Assembly (NCBI RefSeq): GCF_013328815.1 | Contig: NZ_JABUHN010000003.1 | Span: 310,001-374,000 of the forward strand | Length of the DNA: 64,000 nucleotides | Source of the DNA: Tabrizicola fusiformis | GTDB lineage: Bacteria; Pseudomonadota; Alphaproteobacteria; Rhodobacterales; Rhodobacteraceae | Direction: 5' to 3' | Part shown: one piece after another, positions 25,719-34,426 of the stretch | How positions within the stretch are numbered: position 1 is the first letter of the stretch | Layout of the letters: every line of letters begins with the position of its first letter | The notes under the pieces: generated by a model | The model's database searches: none | What the model saw: only the letters and a program-made list of their open reading frames with translations | What the model was told of the DNA's origin: nothing | Position numbers and translations under genes: made by a program

Positions 25719-26473
25719 GGTGGTGGGCCGTTCTTCTTTTGCTGTGCGCGGGCCCTCTTGCCGCCTCGGAAACCATCGTCGCGGGTCTGAGCCAGAATCG
25801 CGTGGCGATCACGGCGCAATACGACGGGTCCGAGATTCTGGTTTACGGCGCCGTGCGCCGGGATGCCCCCCTGCCCAAGGGGCATCCGCTTGAAGTGATC
25901 GTCACGGTCGAGGGGCCGGCAACGCCGCTGGTCATTCGCCGCAAGGAGCGGACGGCCGGTATCTGGGTCAATGCCGCGGCGGTCACCATCGACGCCGCCC
26001 CCAGCTTTTATGCGGTGGCCACCACAGCGCCGCTGGAGGATATCCTTTCTGCGACCGAGGATCTGCGTCACCGCATCACCCTGTCCAACGCGATCCGCGC
26101 CATCGGCATTTCTGCCGAAGCCGCCGATTCGCCCGAATTCGTGGCCGCACTGGAACGGATCCGCATGGCCGAAGACCGCTATCGCATGTCCGAAGGCAGC
26201 ATCAGCTTTGTCGAACAGACCCTGTTTCGCACCGATGTCGTGCTACCCTCGAACCTGACCGAGGGGGATTACCGGGTGCGCCTGTTCCTGACCCGGGGCG
26301 GCAAGGTGATCGACAAGCAGGAGCGCGTGATCAACGTGCGCAAGACCGGGATCGAGCGCTTCCTATATAACACCGCCCATGATGAGCCGCTGGCCTACGG
26401 CCTTGCCTCGCTGCTCCTTGCGGTGGTGGCGGGCTGGGCGGCTTCGGCGGGGTTCAGGCTGCTCCGGCGCTGA
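25715..26473 (+). CDS. TIGR02186 family membrane-anchored protein
   Basis: 252 residues. A signal peptide (MRWWAVLLLLCAGPLAA) precedes an extracytoplasmic domain, and one C-terminal transmembrane segment (about 225-247) ends with an Arg-rich tail, fitting TIGR02186/PF09608. Function is unknown, but coupling to the TauE-type permease suggests an accessory subunit. The last 20 bases overlap the end of the convergent MATE gene. Confidence 0.88.
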   Translation: MRWWAVLLLLCAGPLAASETIVAGLSQNRVAITAQYDGSEILVYGAVRRDAPLPKGHPLEVIVTVEGPATPLVIRRKERTAGIWVNAAAVTIDAAPSFYAVATTAPLEDILSATEDLRHRITLSNAIRAIGISAEAADSPEFVAALERIRMAEDRYRMSEGSISFVEQTLFRTDVVLPSNLTEGDYRVRLFLTRGGKVIDKQERVINVRKTGIERFLYNTAHDEPLAYGLASLLLAVVAGWAASAGFRLLRR

Positions 26474-27770
26474 CCCGCTGGAACAGGCGCGGAAAGGCCG
26501 CGCGCATCGTCAGCCCCCGCGCCGCATTCAGCACCATCAGCGCCGCCCAGAGCCCGTGGTTGCCCATGGCCAGCGGCAGCGCGACAACGGCCAGAGTGTA
26601 AAGCAACACCGACAGGAACATGGCGCGCAGCATTTCGCGCGTCATCAGGGCGCCGATGAAGATGCCGTCATAGATCCAGCTTGCCACCCCGATCAGCGGT
26701 GCGGCAATCAGCCAGGGCAGGTAGTGCCGGGCCGCCTCGCGCACATCGGGGGCGGTGGTCATCAGGTCGATGATCGGCCCCCCCGCGATCAGGAAGGCGA
26801 CCGACATCAGCGCGGCACCGCCAAAGCCCCATTGCATCGAAATCCGCGTCGCCTGCCGCAGCGGCGCCAGCGCCCGCGCGCCCACCGCCTGCCCCACCAG
26901 CGTTTCGGCGGCGATGGCGAAACCGTCCAGCGCATAGGCGGTGATTTCCAGAAACTGCAACAGAACCTGATTGGCGGCCAGCGTCACATCGCCTTCGCGG
27001 GCGCCCAGAAAGATGAAGGTGGTAAAGCAGAGTTGCAGCAGGATGGTGCGGATCATGATGTCACGGCTTGCGGTGAACATCCGCCGCAGCGCCAGCCGGT
27101 CACCCAGCCGCGCCAGCGCCGGGCGCAGCGCCGCGCCCAGCACATCGCGCGCCAGCCACAGGGCAAAGATCAGCCCCGACCATTCGGCCAGCAGCGTGGC
27201 AAAGGCCACCCCCGGAACACCCCAGCCCAGACCCAGCACGAACCACAGGTCCAGCGCGATGTTCATGCCGTTCTGCAACAATTGCAGCCAGAGAACGCCC
27301 CGCGTCCGCTCCATCCCGATCAGCCAGCCGGTCAGCGCATAGACTGCAATCGTCGCTGGCGCCCCCCAGATGCGGATGGTCAGATATTGCCGCGCCAGCC
27401 CTTCGACCTCGGCGCTCGCCGGGGCAAGGTGCAGCGCCGCCCCAAAAAGCAGCGCCTGCGCAAGGATCAGGAGCAGCCCCGCCGCCATGGCCACGATCAT
27501 CGCGCGCAACAGGACCGCCGCCTGTTCGGCCCCGTCCCCCGCCCCGCGCGCCTGCGCCGCAAGGCCCGAGGTGGACATCCGCAGAAACCCGAAGGCCCAG
27601 TAAAGCGTGGCCAGAACCACCGCCCCCAGCCCCACCGCGCCCAAGGGTGCCGCCTGCCCCAATTGCCCGATCACCGCCGTATCGACGGCCCCCAGCAAGG
27701 GCACGGTCACATTCGACAGCACCACCGGCACCGCGATTTTCAGCACACGACGATGGGTGATGTCGCTCAT
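26454..27770 (-). CDS. MATE family efflux transporter
   Basis: 438-residue inner-membrane antiporter of the DinF-like MATE group, about 12 helices. Family marks: VLSNVTVPLLGAVDTAVIGQLG in helix 1-2, AAQARGAGD after helix 3, and the second-half copy TLAANQVLLQFLEITAYALDGFAIAAE followed by VGQAVGARA. Uses a Na+ or H+ gradient to expel cationic or lipophilic compounds; substrate unknown. It is third in a minus-strand operon with two thioesterases (4-base overlap) and meets the TIGR02186 gene tail to tail with 20 bases of overlap. Confidence 0.92.
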   Translation of the reverse strand: MSDITHRRVLKIAVPVVLSNVTVPLLGAVDTAVIGQLGQAAPLGAVGLGAVVLATLYWAFGFLRMSTSGLAAQARGAGDGAEQAAVLLRAMIVAMAAGLLLILAQALLFGAALHLAPASAEVEGLARQYLTIRIWGAPATIAVYALTGWLIGMERTRGVLWLQLLQNGMNIALDLWFVLGLGWGVPGVAFATLLAEWSGLIFALWLARDVLGAALRPALARLGDRLALRRMFTASRDIMIRTILLQLCFTTFIFLGAREGDVTLAANQVLLQFLEITAYALDGFAIAAETLVGQAVGARALAPLRQATRISMQWGFGGAALMSVAFLIAGGPIIDLMTTAPDVREAARHYLPWLIAAPLIGVASWIYDGIFIGALMTREMLRAMFLSVLLYTLAVVALPLAMGNHGLWAALMVLNAARGLTMRAAFPRLFQRVSAGAA

Positions 27771-28294
27771 TCGGCAGGGCTTCCGGGCGGAGGCGGCATC
27801 AGAAGATGCACCGTGCCCAGCGCAAAGGGCCGGTCGCGGTTGTCCTGCCATGCCTCGACCTGCACGCTTGCATAACGGCGGCCGGACCGCATCACCCGCG
27901 CCCGCGCATAGGCGTCGCGCGGCAGGCCGGTGCGCAGATAGTCCACGCTGAAGTCGATCGTGCGCGGCAGCGGCGGCAGTTCCTTGCCTTGCAACCCCGC
28001 CGGGTCGATCCGCTGCGCCTCGATATCCTCCCAGAGCGTGGTCCATGCCAGCCCGACGATGGCCGTCACTTCAAGAAACGCCGCCGTCACACCGCCATGC
28101 AGCGCGGGAATGGTCGGATTGCCGATCAGATGGTCGGCATAGGGCAAAACCGCCGTCAGTTCATCGCCGCGCCGGTCAAAGGTGATGCCCAGAAACCGCG
28201 CATAGGGAATCCCCTCGGACAGCCATGCCAGCGCCGCATCCCGGCGCGACTTGACCACCTGAACCGGCTCGGGCCGGGTGCGGGGGCCGCTCAT
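27767..28294 (-). CDS. PaaI family (hotdog) thioesterase
   Basis: 175-residue hotdog-fold thioesterase. The active-site segment [20 protein letters not shown] matches the PaaI motif HGG. A basic N-terminal helix (about 1-35) precedes the fold, and the C-terminal strand region [23 protein letters not shown] is typical. It likely hydrolyses a CoA thioester. The 4-base overlaps at both ends show a thioesterase-thioesterase-MATE operon. The start at 28294 is the only one that fits the overlap. Confidence 0.87.
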   Translation of the reverse strand: MSGPRTRPEPVQVVKSRRDAALAWLSEGIPYARFLGITFDRRGDELTAVLPYADHLIGNPTIPALHGGVTAAFLEVTAIVGLAWTTLWEDIEAQRIDPAGLQGKELPPLPRTIDFSVDYLRTGLPRDAYARARVMRSGRRYASVQVEAWQDNRDRPFALGTVHLLMPPPPGSPAE

Positions 28295-28725
28295 GGCGTG
28301 GCCTCGCGGCCCAATTCCACGGTAAAGGCGCCGGTGCCCATTGCGACCGGGCGGCTCTGATCTTCGTCCACCGCGACCACCCGCACGAAAGCGACCGAAC
28401 GGGTGACATGGTGGCATTCGGCCCGCGCCGTCACCTGCTGCCCCGGCGTGGCGGGCCGCATGTAGTCGATCCGCAAATCCAGCGTCGCGGTAGACCGCAC
28501 CCCTGCCGGATGGCACATCACCGCCGCCCCCGAAGCGGTATCCATCAGCGCCGAAACCGCGCCGCCATGCAGCACCCCCGTCGCCGGATCGCCCACAAGC
28601 CGCGCATCCCATGGCATCGAGATGACCGCCCGCCCCTCGCCCAGCTCGGTCAGGTCCATGCCCAGCGCGCGGGCATGGGGCAGCGCCTCGATGAACTGGC
28701 GGGCCATGGTCAGGATATTGCTCAT
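28291..28725 (-). CDS. PaaI family (hotdog) thioesterase
   Basis: 144-residue PaaI-type enzyme. [20 protein letters not shown] holds the HGG turn and the catalytic acidic residue (Asp). The start at 28725 has GGAGA 8 bases upstream. It is shorter than its neighbour and lacks that protein's N-terminal extension. It heads the three-gene minus operon, 117 bases from the divergent MerR gene and the beta-oxidation cluster, which fits a role in releasing free acids from CoA. Confidence 0.88.
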   Translation of the reverse strand: MSNILTMARQFIEALPHARALGMDLTELGEGRAVISMPWDARLVGDPATGVLHGGAVSALMDTASGAAVMCHPAGVRSTATLDLRIDYMRPATPGQQVTARAECHHVTRSVAFVRVVAVDEDQSRPVAMGTGAFTVELGREATP

Positions 28726-28842
28726 GCTGTTGTCTCCTGCGGCATCTTCGGCTGCGGGCCCCGACAGATGCAAGGGGGATGCGGCAATTCTTGCGCGAAG
28801 TCCCCGCAGGCCCTAGGCTTTGTCCGAAATCAGGTGCCAGAG

Positions 28843-29238
28843 ATGACCGAGACCCGCCTCAGCTTCAAGGACATGTGCGCGAAGTTCGATGTGACGCCGC
28901 GCACCCTGCGCTATTACGAATACATCGAACTTCTTTCACCGCAGAAAGAGGGGCGCACACGGTTTTACGGCCCAAGGGAAGTTGCCCGCATGACGCTGAT
29001 CCTGCGGGGGCGTCGATTCGGCTTCTCGCTGGAGGAAATCCGGCAATGGCTGCTGATCTATGGCAAGAAGGGCGAAAAGCAGCAGCTTGAGGCGTGGTTG
29101 CAGATGGCCGACCGGCAATTGGCCGAGCTAGAGCGTCAGCGGGCCGAGCTTGACACCAGCATCGACGATCTGCGCGCCCTGCGCGGCACCGCGCATGACG
29201 AGCTGTCGCGCCTGACCGGGCCGGACACGCTCGGCTGA
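28843..29238 (+). CDS. MerR family regulator (first of two tandem paralogues)
   Basis: 131 residues. N-terminal MerR winged helix (about 5-75): FKDMCAKFDVTPRTLRYYEYIELL, then ILRGRRFGFSLEEIRQWL. A C-terminal dimer coiled coil (about 80-125) has heptad Leu and Glu/Arg residues. No cysteine metal or redox motif, so a metal role is unlikely. It is very similar to the gene at 29353, indicating tandem duplication. MerR-type LiuR proteins control branched-chain/acyl-CoA catabolism elsewhere, and acyl-CoA genes follow here. Confidence 0.88.
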   Translation: MTETRLSFKDMCAKFDVTPRTLRYYEYIELLSPQKEGRTRFYGPREVARMTLILRGRRFGFSLEEIRQWLLIYGKKGEKQQLEAWLQMADRQLAELERQRAELDTSIDDLRALRGTAHDELSRLTGPDTLG

Positions 29239-29240
29239 CA

Positions 29241-29266
29241 TCACGTCACGCTGCGCTCTGACGTGA
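29241..29266 (+). promoter_or_regulatory. inverted repeat between the MerR genes
   Basis: TCACGTCA (29241-29248) and TGACGTGA (29259-29266), a perfect 8-bp inverted repeat with a 10-base spacer. Its half sites share ACGT with the LiuR-like site just downstream, so it may be an auxiliary site. Confidence 0.4.
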
Positions 29267-29273
29267 CGTTACA

Positions 29274-29289
29274 TTTACGTTAACGTCAA
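29274..29289 (+). promoter_or_regulatory. LiuR-like MerR operator
   Basis: TTTACGTTAACGTCAA: a perfect ACGTTAACGT palindrome (29277-29286) flanked by TT and AA. It resembles the proteobacterial LiuR motif (TTTACGTNAACGTAAA-like). A possible -10 TACTAA lies at 29296-29301. It is 63 bases before the second MerR gene and suits autoregulation plus control of the acyl-CoA genes. Confidence 0.6.
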
Positions 29290-29352
29290 GCACTCTACTA
29301 AGGTGGTCGGCAAGCCCCCAACTGCGTGGGACAGCCCCCGCGTGAGAGTGCC

Positions 29353-29769
29353 ATGACCGATCCGACCGCCACCAAATCTGCCGAGACCCTGACCATCCGC
29401 GAGATGTGTGACAGCTTTGATGTCACCCCGCGGACGCTGCGGTTCTATGAGGCCAAGGAACTGCTTTTCCCGATAAGGGAAGGCACGAAAAGGCTTTTCA
29501 CCCGCAAGGACCGCGCCCGGCTGACGCTGATCCTGCGCGGCAAGCGGTTCGGCTTCACGCTTGAGGATATCCGCCAGCTTCTGGGCATGTATGACCCGAC
29601 CGGCTCGAATGCCGATCAGTTGGACAAGACCTGTGCCATTGCCCGCGAACGCCTTGCCCTGATGGAGGGGCAGCGCGCCGAACTCGACATCGCCATCACC
29701 GATCTGAAGGCCCAGCTTGCGGAGGGAGAGCGGCTTCTGGCCGCGCGCCGCAGGCAAGCGGCCGAGTGA
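29353..29769 (+). CDS. MerR family regulator (second tandem paralogue, LiuR-like)
   Basis: 138 residues with an N-terminal MerR winged helix, TIREMCDSFDVTPRTLRFYEAKELLF, then ILRGKRFGFTLEDIRQLL, and a coiled-coil tail from about 85. A long stretch is shared with the upstream MerR gene. It is 27 bases ahead of the acyl-CoA dehydrogenase, so probably co-transcribed with it. The LiuR-like palindrome before it is the likely target of one or both regulators. The inducing ligand may be an acyl-CoA. Confidence 0.88.
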   Translation: MTDPTATKSAETLTIREMCDSFDVTPRTLRFYEAKELLFPIREGTKRLFTRKDRARLTLILRGKRFGFTLEDIRQLLGMYDPTGSNADQLDKTCAIARERLALMEGQRAELDIAITDLKAQLAEGERLLAARRRQAAE

Positions 29770-29796
29770 ACCGAACGACCAAGGGAGAGAGACGCC

Positions 29797-31572
29797 ATGA
29801 CCAGCTATACCGCCCCGCTCAAGGATATGCAGTTCCTGCTGCATGACGTGCTGAAACTCGCCGAACAGCCGATCCCGGGCTATTCCGACCTCGACGAAGG
29901 CTTCACCGCGGCCGTTCTGGACGAAGCGGGCAAGCTGGCCCGCGACGTGCTGGAGCCGCTGAATGCCGTGGGCGACCGCGAAGGCTGCGTGCTGGAAAAC
30001 GGCGTGGTGCGCACGCCGACCGGCTTCAAGGCGGCTTTCGATCAGGTGCGCGACGGCGGCTGGACCGCGCTGGACTGTGACCCGGACTACGGCGGTCAGG
30101 GCCTGCCCTATATCATGGGCACCGCGGTGGGCGAGATCTTCGTATCGGCCAACATGGCCTTCAACATGTATCAGGGCCTGACCCATGGCGCCTATTCGGC
30201 GATCCACACCCATGGCTCGCCCGAGCAGAAGGCGAAATATCTGCCCAAGATGGTGTCTTGCGAATGGACCGGCACCATGAACCTGACCGAACCGCATTGC
30301 GGCACCGATCTGGGTCTGATGCGCACCAAGGCCGAACCGCAGGCGGATGGCAGCTACAAGATCACCGGCCAGAAGATCTTCATCTCGGCCGGCGAACATG
30401 ACATGGCCGACAACATCATCCATCTGGTACTGGCCAAAGCGCCGGGCGGCGGCGAAGGGACCAAGGGCATCTCCCTCTTCATCGTGCCGAAATTCCTTGT
30501 GAACGAAGACGGCAGCCTCGGCGCCCGCAACCCGGTCTCGGTCGGCAAGATCGAAGAGAAAATGGGCATCCACGGCAACGCAACCTGCGTGCTGAATTAT
30601 GACGGCGCGACGGGCTGGCTCTTGGGCGACCTGCACAAGGGGATGCGCGCCATGTTCACCATGATGAACGAGGCGCGGCTGGGCGTCGGCCTGCAAGGCT
30701 ATGCCGTGGCCGAAGCCGCCTATCAGAACGGTCTGGCCTATGCGAAAGACCGGCTTCAGGGCCGCGACGTGACCGGGGTGAAGAACCCCTCCGGCCCGGC
30801 TGACCCGCTGATCGTGCATCCCGACATCCGCCGCAACCTGATGGAGCAGAAAAGCTTTGTCGAAGGCGCCCGCGCGCTGACCTTCTGGGCCGCTTCACTG
30901 ATCGACCGCCACCGCCGGCTGGACGATGCCGCAGCGGATGGGCTGGTCTCGCTGATGATCCCGGTGATCAAGGGCTTCCAGACCGACAAGGGCTTTGAAA
31001 TGGCGGTGCAGGCGCAACAGATCTGGGGCGGCCACGGCTATATCGAGGAACAGGGGATGAGCCAGTTCGTCCGCGACGCCCGCATCGCCCAGATCTATGA
31101 AGGCGCCAACGGGGTGCAGGCGCTTGACCTTGTGGGCCGCAAACTGGCCCAGGACGGCGGCAAACATGTCATGGCCTTCTTCGAGATAGTCAAGACCGAG
31201 GTGAAGGCGCATGACGGCGACGAGCGGATGAAGCCCTTCGCCGAGCCGCTAAAAGCCGCCTCCAAGCAATTGCAGGCCGCCGCGATGTTCTTCATGCAAA
31301 GCGGCATGAAGAACCCCAATGCCGCGCTGGCCGGGGCCTATGACTTCATGCATCTGATGGGCCATGTCTGCATGGGCCTGATGTGGACCCGCATGGCCAA
31401 GGCGGCGCATCTGGCGCTGGACGAGGGGCGCGGCGATGCCGCCTACCTCAAGACCAAGATCGCAACCGGGCAATTCTACATGGCCCGCCAGCTTCCGGCC
31501 TGCGCCACGCATCTGGCGCGGATCGAAAGCGGCGCCGATCCGGTGATGGCGCTGGCGGCCGAGGCGTTCTAG
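29797..31572 (+). CDS. acyl-CoA dehydrogenase with C-terminal extension domain
   Basis: 591-residue FAD enzyme, longer than the usual 380-residue acyl-CoA dehydrogenase owing to a C-terminal acyl-CoA dehydrogenase-type extension after about residue 460. Visible: [17 protein letters not shown] (FAD/substrate region), [43 protein letters not shown] with the probable catalytic Glu (YEG). Starts the beta-oxidation of an acyl-CoA. The same architecture includes DmdC of the DMSP pathway, so methylmercaptopropionyl-CoA is an alternative substrate. The MerR gene upstream and thiolase downstream favour fatty-acid or branched-chain acyl-CoA. Confidence 0.92.
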   Translation: MTSYTAPLKDMQFLLHDVLKLAEQPIPGYSDLDEGFTAAVLDEAGKLARDVLEPLNAVGDREGCVLENGVVRTPTGFKAAFDQVRDGGWTALDCDPDYGGQGLPYIMGTAVGEIFVSANMAFNMYQGLTHGAYSAIHTHGSPEQKAKYLPKMVSCEWTGTMNLTEPHCGTDLGLMRTKAEPQADGSYKITGQKIFISAGEHDMADNIIHLVLAKAPGGGEGTKGISLFIVPKFLVNEDGSLGARNPVSVGKIEEKMGIHGNATCVLNYDGATGWLLGDLHKGMRAMFTMMNEARLGVGLQGYAVAEAAYQNGLAYAKDRLQGRDVTGVKNPSGPADPLIVHPDIRRNLMEQKSFVEGARALTFWAASLIDRHRRLDDAAADGLVSLMIPVIKGFQTDKGFEMAVQAQQIWGGHGYIEEQGMSQFVRDARIAQIYEGANGVQALDLVGRKLAQDGGKHVMAFFEIVKTEVKAHDGDERMKPFAEPLKAASKQLQAAAMFFMQSGMKNPNAALAGAYDFMHLMGHVCMGLMWTRMAKAAHLALDEGRGDAAYLKTKIATGQFYMARQLPACATHLARIESGADPVMALAAEAF

Positions 31573-31579
31573 TCTTCGC

Positions 31580-31612
31580 GGGGTAAAATTCTTGAAGAAA
31601 GAATTTTGCCCC
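31580..31612. repeat. stable hairpin after the acyl-CoA dehydrogenase
   Basis: GGGG, a T-G wobble and AAAATTCTT pair with AAGAATTTT and CCCC around a 5-nt loop, giving about 14 bp. No U tract follows the stem; it may protect the 3' end or attenuate read-through. Such AT-core, GC-clamped hairpins look like a dispersed element. Confidence 0.55.
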
Positions 31613-31632
31613 ACCCCCAACCGGAGCCGCCC

Positions 31633-31845
31633 ATGCCCAAACGCTTTCGCCTGACCCGCCGCTTCCCGGTCGCCATGACCGAAGACGGATACCGCCGCCT
31701 GAAACGCTTTGCGGGCGAGGCCGGGCTGGACGAGGGCGAGGCGCTGTCGTTCCTCTTCGAGCATTTCGACAGCGTGATGGACAAGGACAACCTCACCCAC
31801 CGGCTGCGGTTGTTCAATTCGGAACTGGAGGGACGCAAACGGTAA
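31633..31845 (+). CDS. small protein, 70 residues, possibly DNA-binding
   Basis: Basic N-terminus (MPKRFRLTRRFPVAMTEDG), then a helix-rich segment with GYRRLKRFAGEAGLDEGEALSFLFEHF, ending in LRLFNSELEGRKR. The layout (short strand, then two helices) resembles a ribbon-helix-helix protein, but no family is recognised. The start at 31633 is chosen because the frame upstream is not conserved. It is on the plus strand inside the beta-oxidation cluster with hairpins on both sides. Confidence 0.55.
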   Translation: MPKRFRLTRRFPVAMTEDGYRRLKRFAGEAGLDEGEALSFLFEHFDSVMDKDNLTHRLRLFNSELEGRKR

Positions 31846-31880
31846 GGGCGCGGGGGCGGAACCTGCGGATGCCTCCGGCG

Positions 31881-31943
31881 GGGATATTTTGGCCAAGATG
31901 AAAGGCGCTTTGGCTAAGGCTTTCATCTTGGCTCAAATATCCC
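31881..31943. repeat. dispersed intergenic palindrome, copy B (full)
   Basis: Left arm 31881-31904 and right arm 31920-31943 are 24-base inverted repeats with two mismatches around a 15-base loop, preceded by CCTCCGGCG. A further hairpin CGGGGGC-GCGAA-GCCCCCG follows at 31953-31971. Related elements are at 23793, 39435 and 44687. Confidence 0.75.
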
Positions 31944-32009
31944 GCGGGGGTGCGGGGGCGCGAAGCCCCCGTCAACGGCGGGCAGAGGCGGAACGATGGG
32001 AGGAATGCG

Positions 32010-32645
32010 ATGACGATGCAGCTTTATTGCTTTGGCGAAAGCGGCAATGCCTATAAATGTGCTTTGGCCTTGCAGGTATCGGGGTCGGACTGGACCCCGG
32101 TCTATGTCGATTTCTTCAATGGCGAGGCGCGCAGCCCGGCCTTTCTGGCGATCAACGAAATGGGCGAGGTGCCGGTTCTGCGCGATGGCGCGGCGGTGCT
32201 GACGCAATCGGGCAATATCCTGTTCCATCTTGCAGCCAGGACCGGCCAGCTTGGTGGCGCGACCGAAGCCGAGCGGCAGGAAGTCTTGCGCTGGGTATTG
32301 TGGGACAATCACAAGCTTTCGGGTCAGGCGGGCACCTGCCGGTTCCTGATGAACTTCCTTGCTCCCGAAAAGCGTCCCGAAGGGGTTGCAGCCTTTCTGC
32401 AAGGCCGCCTCAAGGCCGCCTATACCGTGCTGAACCGCCATCTGGAGGGGCGGGACTGGATCGTGGGATCCGGGCCGACCCTCGCTGATCTAAGTTGCTG
32501 CGGCTATCTCTATTACCCCGAGCCCTTCGGCTTTGACCGCGCCGACTGGCCCCATATCGACCGCTGGCTGGACCGCATCGCGGCGCTGCCCGGTTGGAAA
32601 CATCCCTATGATTTGATGCCCGGCAATCCGTCGGACCGGGCCTGA
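32010..32645 (+). CDS. glutathione S-transferase family protein
   Basis: 211 residues. The N-terminal thioredoxin-like domain (about 1-78) runs from MQLYCFGESGNAYKCALAL to the cis-Pro and Glu-Ser-type segment NEMGEVPVLRDGAAVLTQSGNI. A helical C-terminal domain follows with GSGPTLADLSCCGYLYY. It conjugates or binds glutathione. Start at 32010 has AGGA upstream. It is 10 bases before the thiolase, so part of the same transcript; a link to detoxifying oxidation by-products is a guess. Confidence 0.88.
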   Translation: MTMQLYCFGESGNAYKCALALQVSGSDWTPVYVDFFNGEARSPAFLAINEMGEVPVLRDGAAVLTQSGNILFHLAARTGQLGGATEAERQEVLRWVLWDNHKLSGQAGTCRFLMNFLAPEKRPEGVAAFLQGRLKAAYTVLNRHLEGRDWIVGSGPTLADLSCCGYLYYPEPFGFDRADWPHIDRWLDRIAALPGWKHPYDLMPGNPSDRA

Positions 32646-32655
32646 GGAGAACAGC

Positions 32656-33867
32656 ATGACCGAAGCTTACATCTATGACGCCGTCCGCTCTCCGCGTGGC
32701 AAGGGCCGTCCCGATGGTTCCTTGCATGAGCTGACCTCGGTGGCCTTGTCGGCAAAGATCCTGAACGCGGTGAAAGAGCGCAACGGGCTTGAGGGCCATG
32801 CGGTCGAGGATGTGATCTGGGGCAATGTCACCCAGGTCGGAGAACAGGGCGGCTGCCTTGCCCGTTCGGCGGTGCTGCTGTCGGACCTTGACGAAAGCAT
32901 CCCGGGTCTTGCCATCAACCGTTTCTGCGCCAGCGGGATGGAGGCGGTGAACCTTGCCGCCAATCAGGTGAAGGGCGGTGCGGGCAGCGCCTATATCGCC
33001 GGCGGGGTCGAGATGATGGGCCGCGTTGCCATGGGTTCGGATGGGGCGGCGATTGCCGTGGACCCCGGCCTTGCCATGAAGACCTATTTCGTGCCGCAGG
33101 GGATTTCGGCCGATATCATCGCCACCGAATACGGTTTCACCCGCGACATGGCCGATGCACTGGCGGTGGAAAGCCAGCGCCGCGCCGCCGAGGCGTGGAA
33201 AGACAACCGCTTTGCCAAATCCGTCGTCACCATCCGCGACCAGAACGGGCTGCCGATCCTGGCCCATGACGAATACATGCGCCCGGGCACCGATATGCAA
33301 AGCCTTGGCGCGCTGAAGGCCAGTTTCAAGGACATGGGCGAGGTGATGCCCGGTTTCGACAAGGTGGCGATGATGAAGTATCCGCATCTGGAGCGGATCA
33401 ACCACATCCACCACGCCGGCAATTCCTCGGGCATCGTGGACGGGTCGGCGGCGGTGCTGATCGGCAATGCCGAGTTCGGCCGCGCCCATGGGCTGAAACC
33501 CCGGGCCCGCATCCGCGCCACCGCCAAGATCGGCACCGATCCGACCATCATGCTGACCGGCCCGGTGCCGGTGACCGAGAAGATCCTGCGCGATTCTGGC
33601 ATGACGATCAGCGACATCGACCTGTTCGAGGTGAACGAGGCTTTTGCCTCGGTCGTGCTGCGCTTCATGCAGGCGTTTGATGTCGATCCGGCCAAGGTGA
33701 ACCCCAACGGCGGCTCGATCGCGATGGGTCACCCCTTGGGCGCCACCGGCGCCATCATCATCGGCACCCTGCTGGATGAGCTGGAGCGCACGGGCAAGGG
33801 TGTGGGCCTTGCCACGCTCTGCATCGCCAGCGGCATGGGTGCTGCCACGATCATCGAGCGGGTCTGA
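32656..33867 (+). CDS. fadA: acetyl-CoA C-acyltransferase (3-ketoacyl-CoA thiolase)
   Basis: 403-residue thiolase. Nucleophilic Cys in NRFCASGMEAVN (about residue 94), the GGVEMMG loop, NEAFASVVLRF, the His in NGGSIAMGHPLGATGA and the second Cys in LCIASGMGAATI are all present. It cleaves 3-ketoacyl-CoA to acetyl-CoA and a shortened acyl-CoA. AGGAG sits just before the start. With the enoyl-CoA hydratase/3-hydroxyacyl-CoA dehydrogenase gene downstream it completes a beta-oxidation cycle. Confidence 0.94.
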   Translation: MTEAYIYDAVRSPRGKGRPDGSLHELTSVALSAKILNAVKERNGLEGHAVEDVIWGNVTQVGEQGGCLARSAVLLSDLDESIPGLAINRFCASGMEAVNLAANQVKGGAGSAYIAGGVEMMGRVAMGSDGAAIAVDPGLAMKTYFVPQGISADIIATEYGFTRDMADALAVESQRRAAEAWKDNRFAKSVVTIRDQNGLPILAHDEYMRPGTDMQSLGALKASFKDMGEVMPGFDKVAMMKYPHLERINHIHHAGNSSGIVDGSAAVLIGNAEFGRAHGLKPRARIRATAKIGTDPTIMLTGPVPVTEKILRDSGMTISDIDLFEVNEAFASVVLRFMQAFDVDPAKVNPNGGSIAMGHPLGATGAIIIGTLLDELERTGKGVGLATLCIASGMGAATIIERV

Positions 33868-33930
33868 CCCATGCCGGACCGGCCCCTTTCCGCCGATTGC
33901 CGTAGCGTCACAAGGGATGTCCCCTTGAGA

Positions 33931-33951
33931 ATGGTCAGTACTGTTGACCAT
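33931..33951 (+). promoter_or_regulatory. candidate GntR/FadR-type operator
   Basis: Perfect 7-bp inverted repeat (ATGGTCA and TGACCAT, 7-base spacer), with core TGGTC-N9-GACCA. It overlaps a possible promoter (TTGAGA 33925-33930, CATATG 33949-33954, 18-base spacer) and is 28 bases before the next start. The same core and spacing occurs upstream of the GntR gene at 48725. Confidence 0.5.
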
Positions 33952-33979
33952 ATGCACGGCTTTGTAGCGGAGATGGGCC

Positions 33980-34372
33980 GTGCAGGCACAATTGTTGAAT
34001 CTGATGTCGTGGCGGGCGGGATTGCTGCTCTCGGGCTGTCTGGATGCTTTGGCGAACGAGCATCTCTTGCCCTATGCGGTCTATTGCGGCGACCGTCTGG
34101 TGCCGCTGACCTCGCGGCGGGATTTGCTTCACGCGCTGGAGGGGCTGCATCTGCGGCTGATCGCTTTGGGCGCGCGGCGCCTGCAGCCGCGCATCACCAC
34201 GCTGGGCCTGCCCCGCGGCAAGCGACAGCGCATCTGGGTCGAGTGGGAGGCCACGCTGGGCGACGGCTCGCGGCAGGTGGTGGCGCAGACCGTGGAATAT
34301 CTGCGGCACACCGACAGCGGGCTGCGCGGCGAGATGACGGAATATACCTGCCTGCTGAAACAGGCGGCCTGA
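33980..34372 (+). CDS. uncharacterised protein, 130 residues
   Basis: GTG start with GGAGATGGGCC upstream; an in-frame ATG at 34004 has no ribosome site. No signal peptide. Residues around AVYCGDRLVPLTSRRDLLHAL then VEWEATLGDGSRQVVAQTVEYLRH suggest an alpha+beta (NTF2/SnoaL-like) fold, which I only infer. It stands between the thiolase and cupin genes with its own candidate operator and promoter, so it may be regulated apart from the rest. Confidence 0.6.
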   Translation: MQAQLLNLMSWRAGLLLSGCLDALANEHLLPYAVYCGDRLVPLTSRRDLLHALEGLHLRLIALGARRLQPRITTLGLPRGKRQRIWVEWEATLGDGSRQVVAQTVEYLRHTDSGLRGEMTEYTCLLKQAA

Positions 34373-34426
34373 GCGGCGGGTGCCCTTCGGTCAGGCGCGG
34401 ATTTGTCCTGCAACCAAAGGTGCAAG

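Noticed and set aside
29797-31572. Assignment as DmdC (DMSP pathway)
   Set aside because: The architecture is compatible, but no DmdA, DmdB or DmdD is nearby and the neighbours are beta-oxidation genes.
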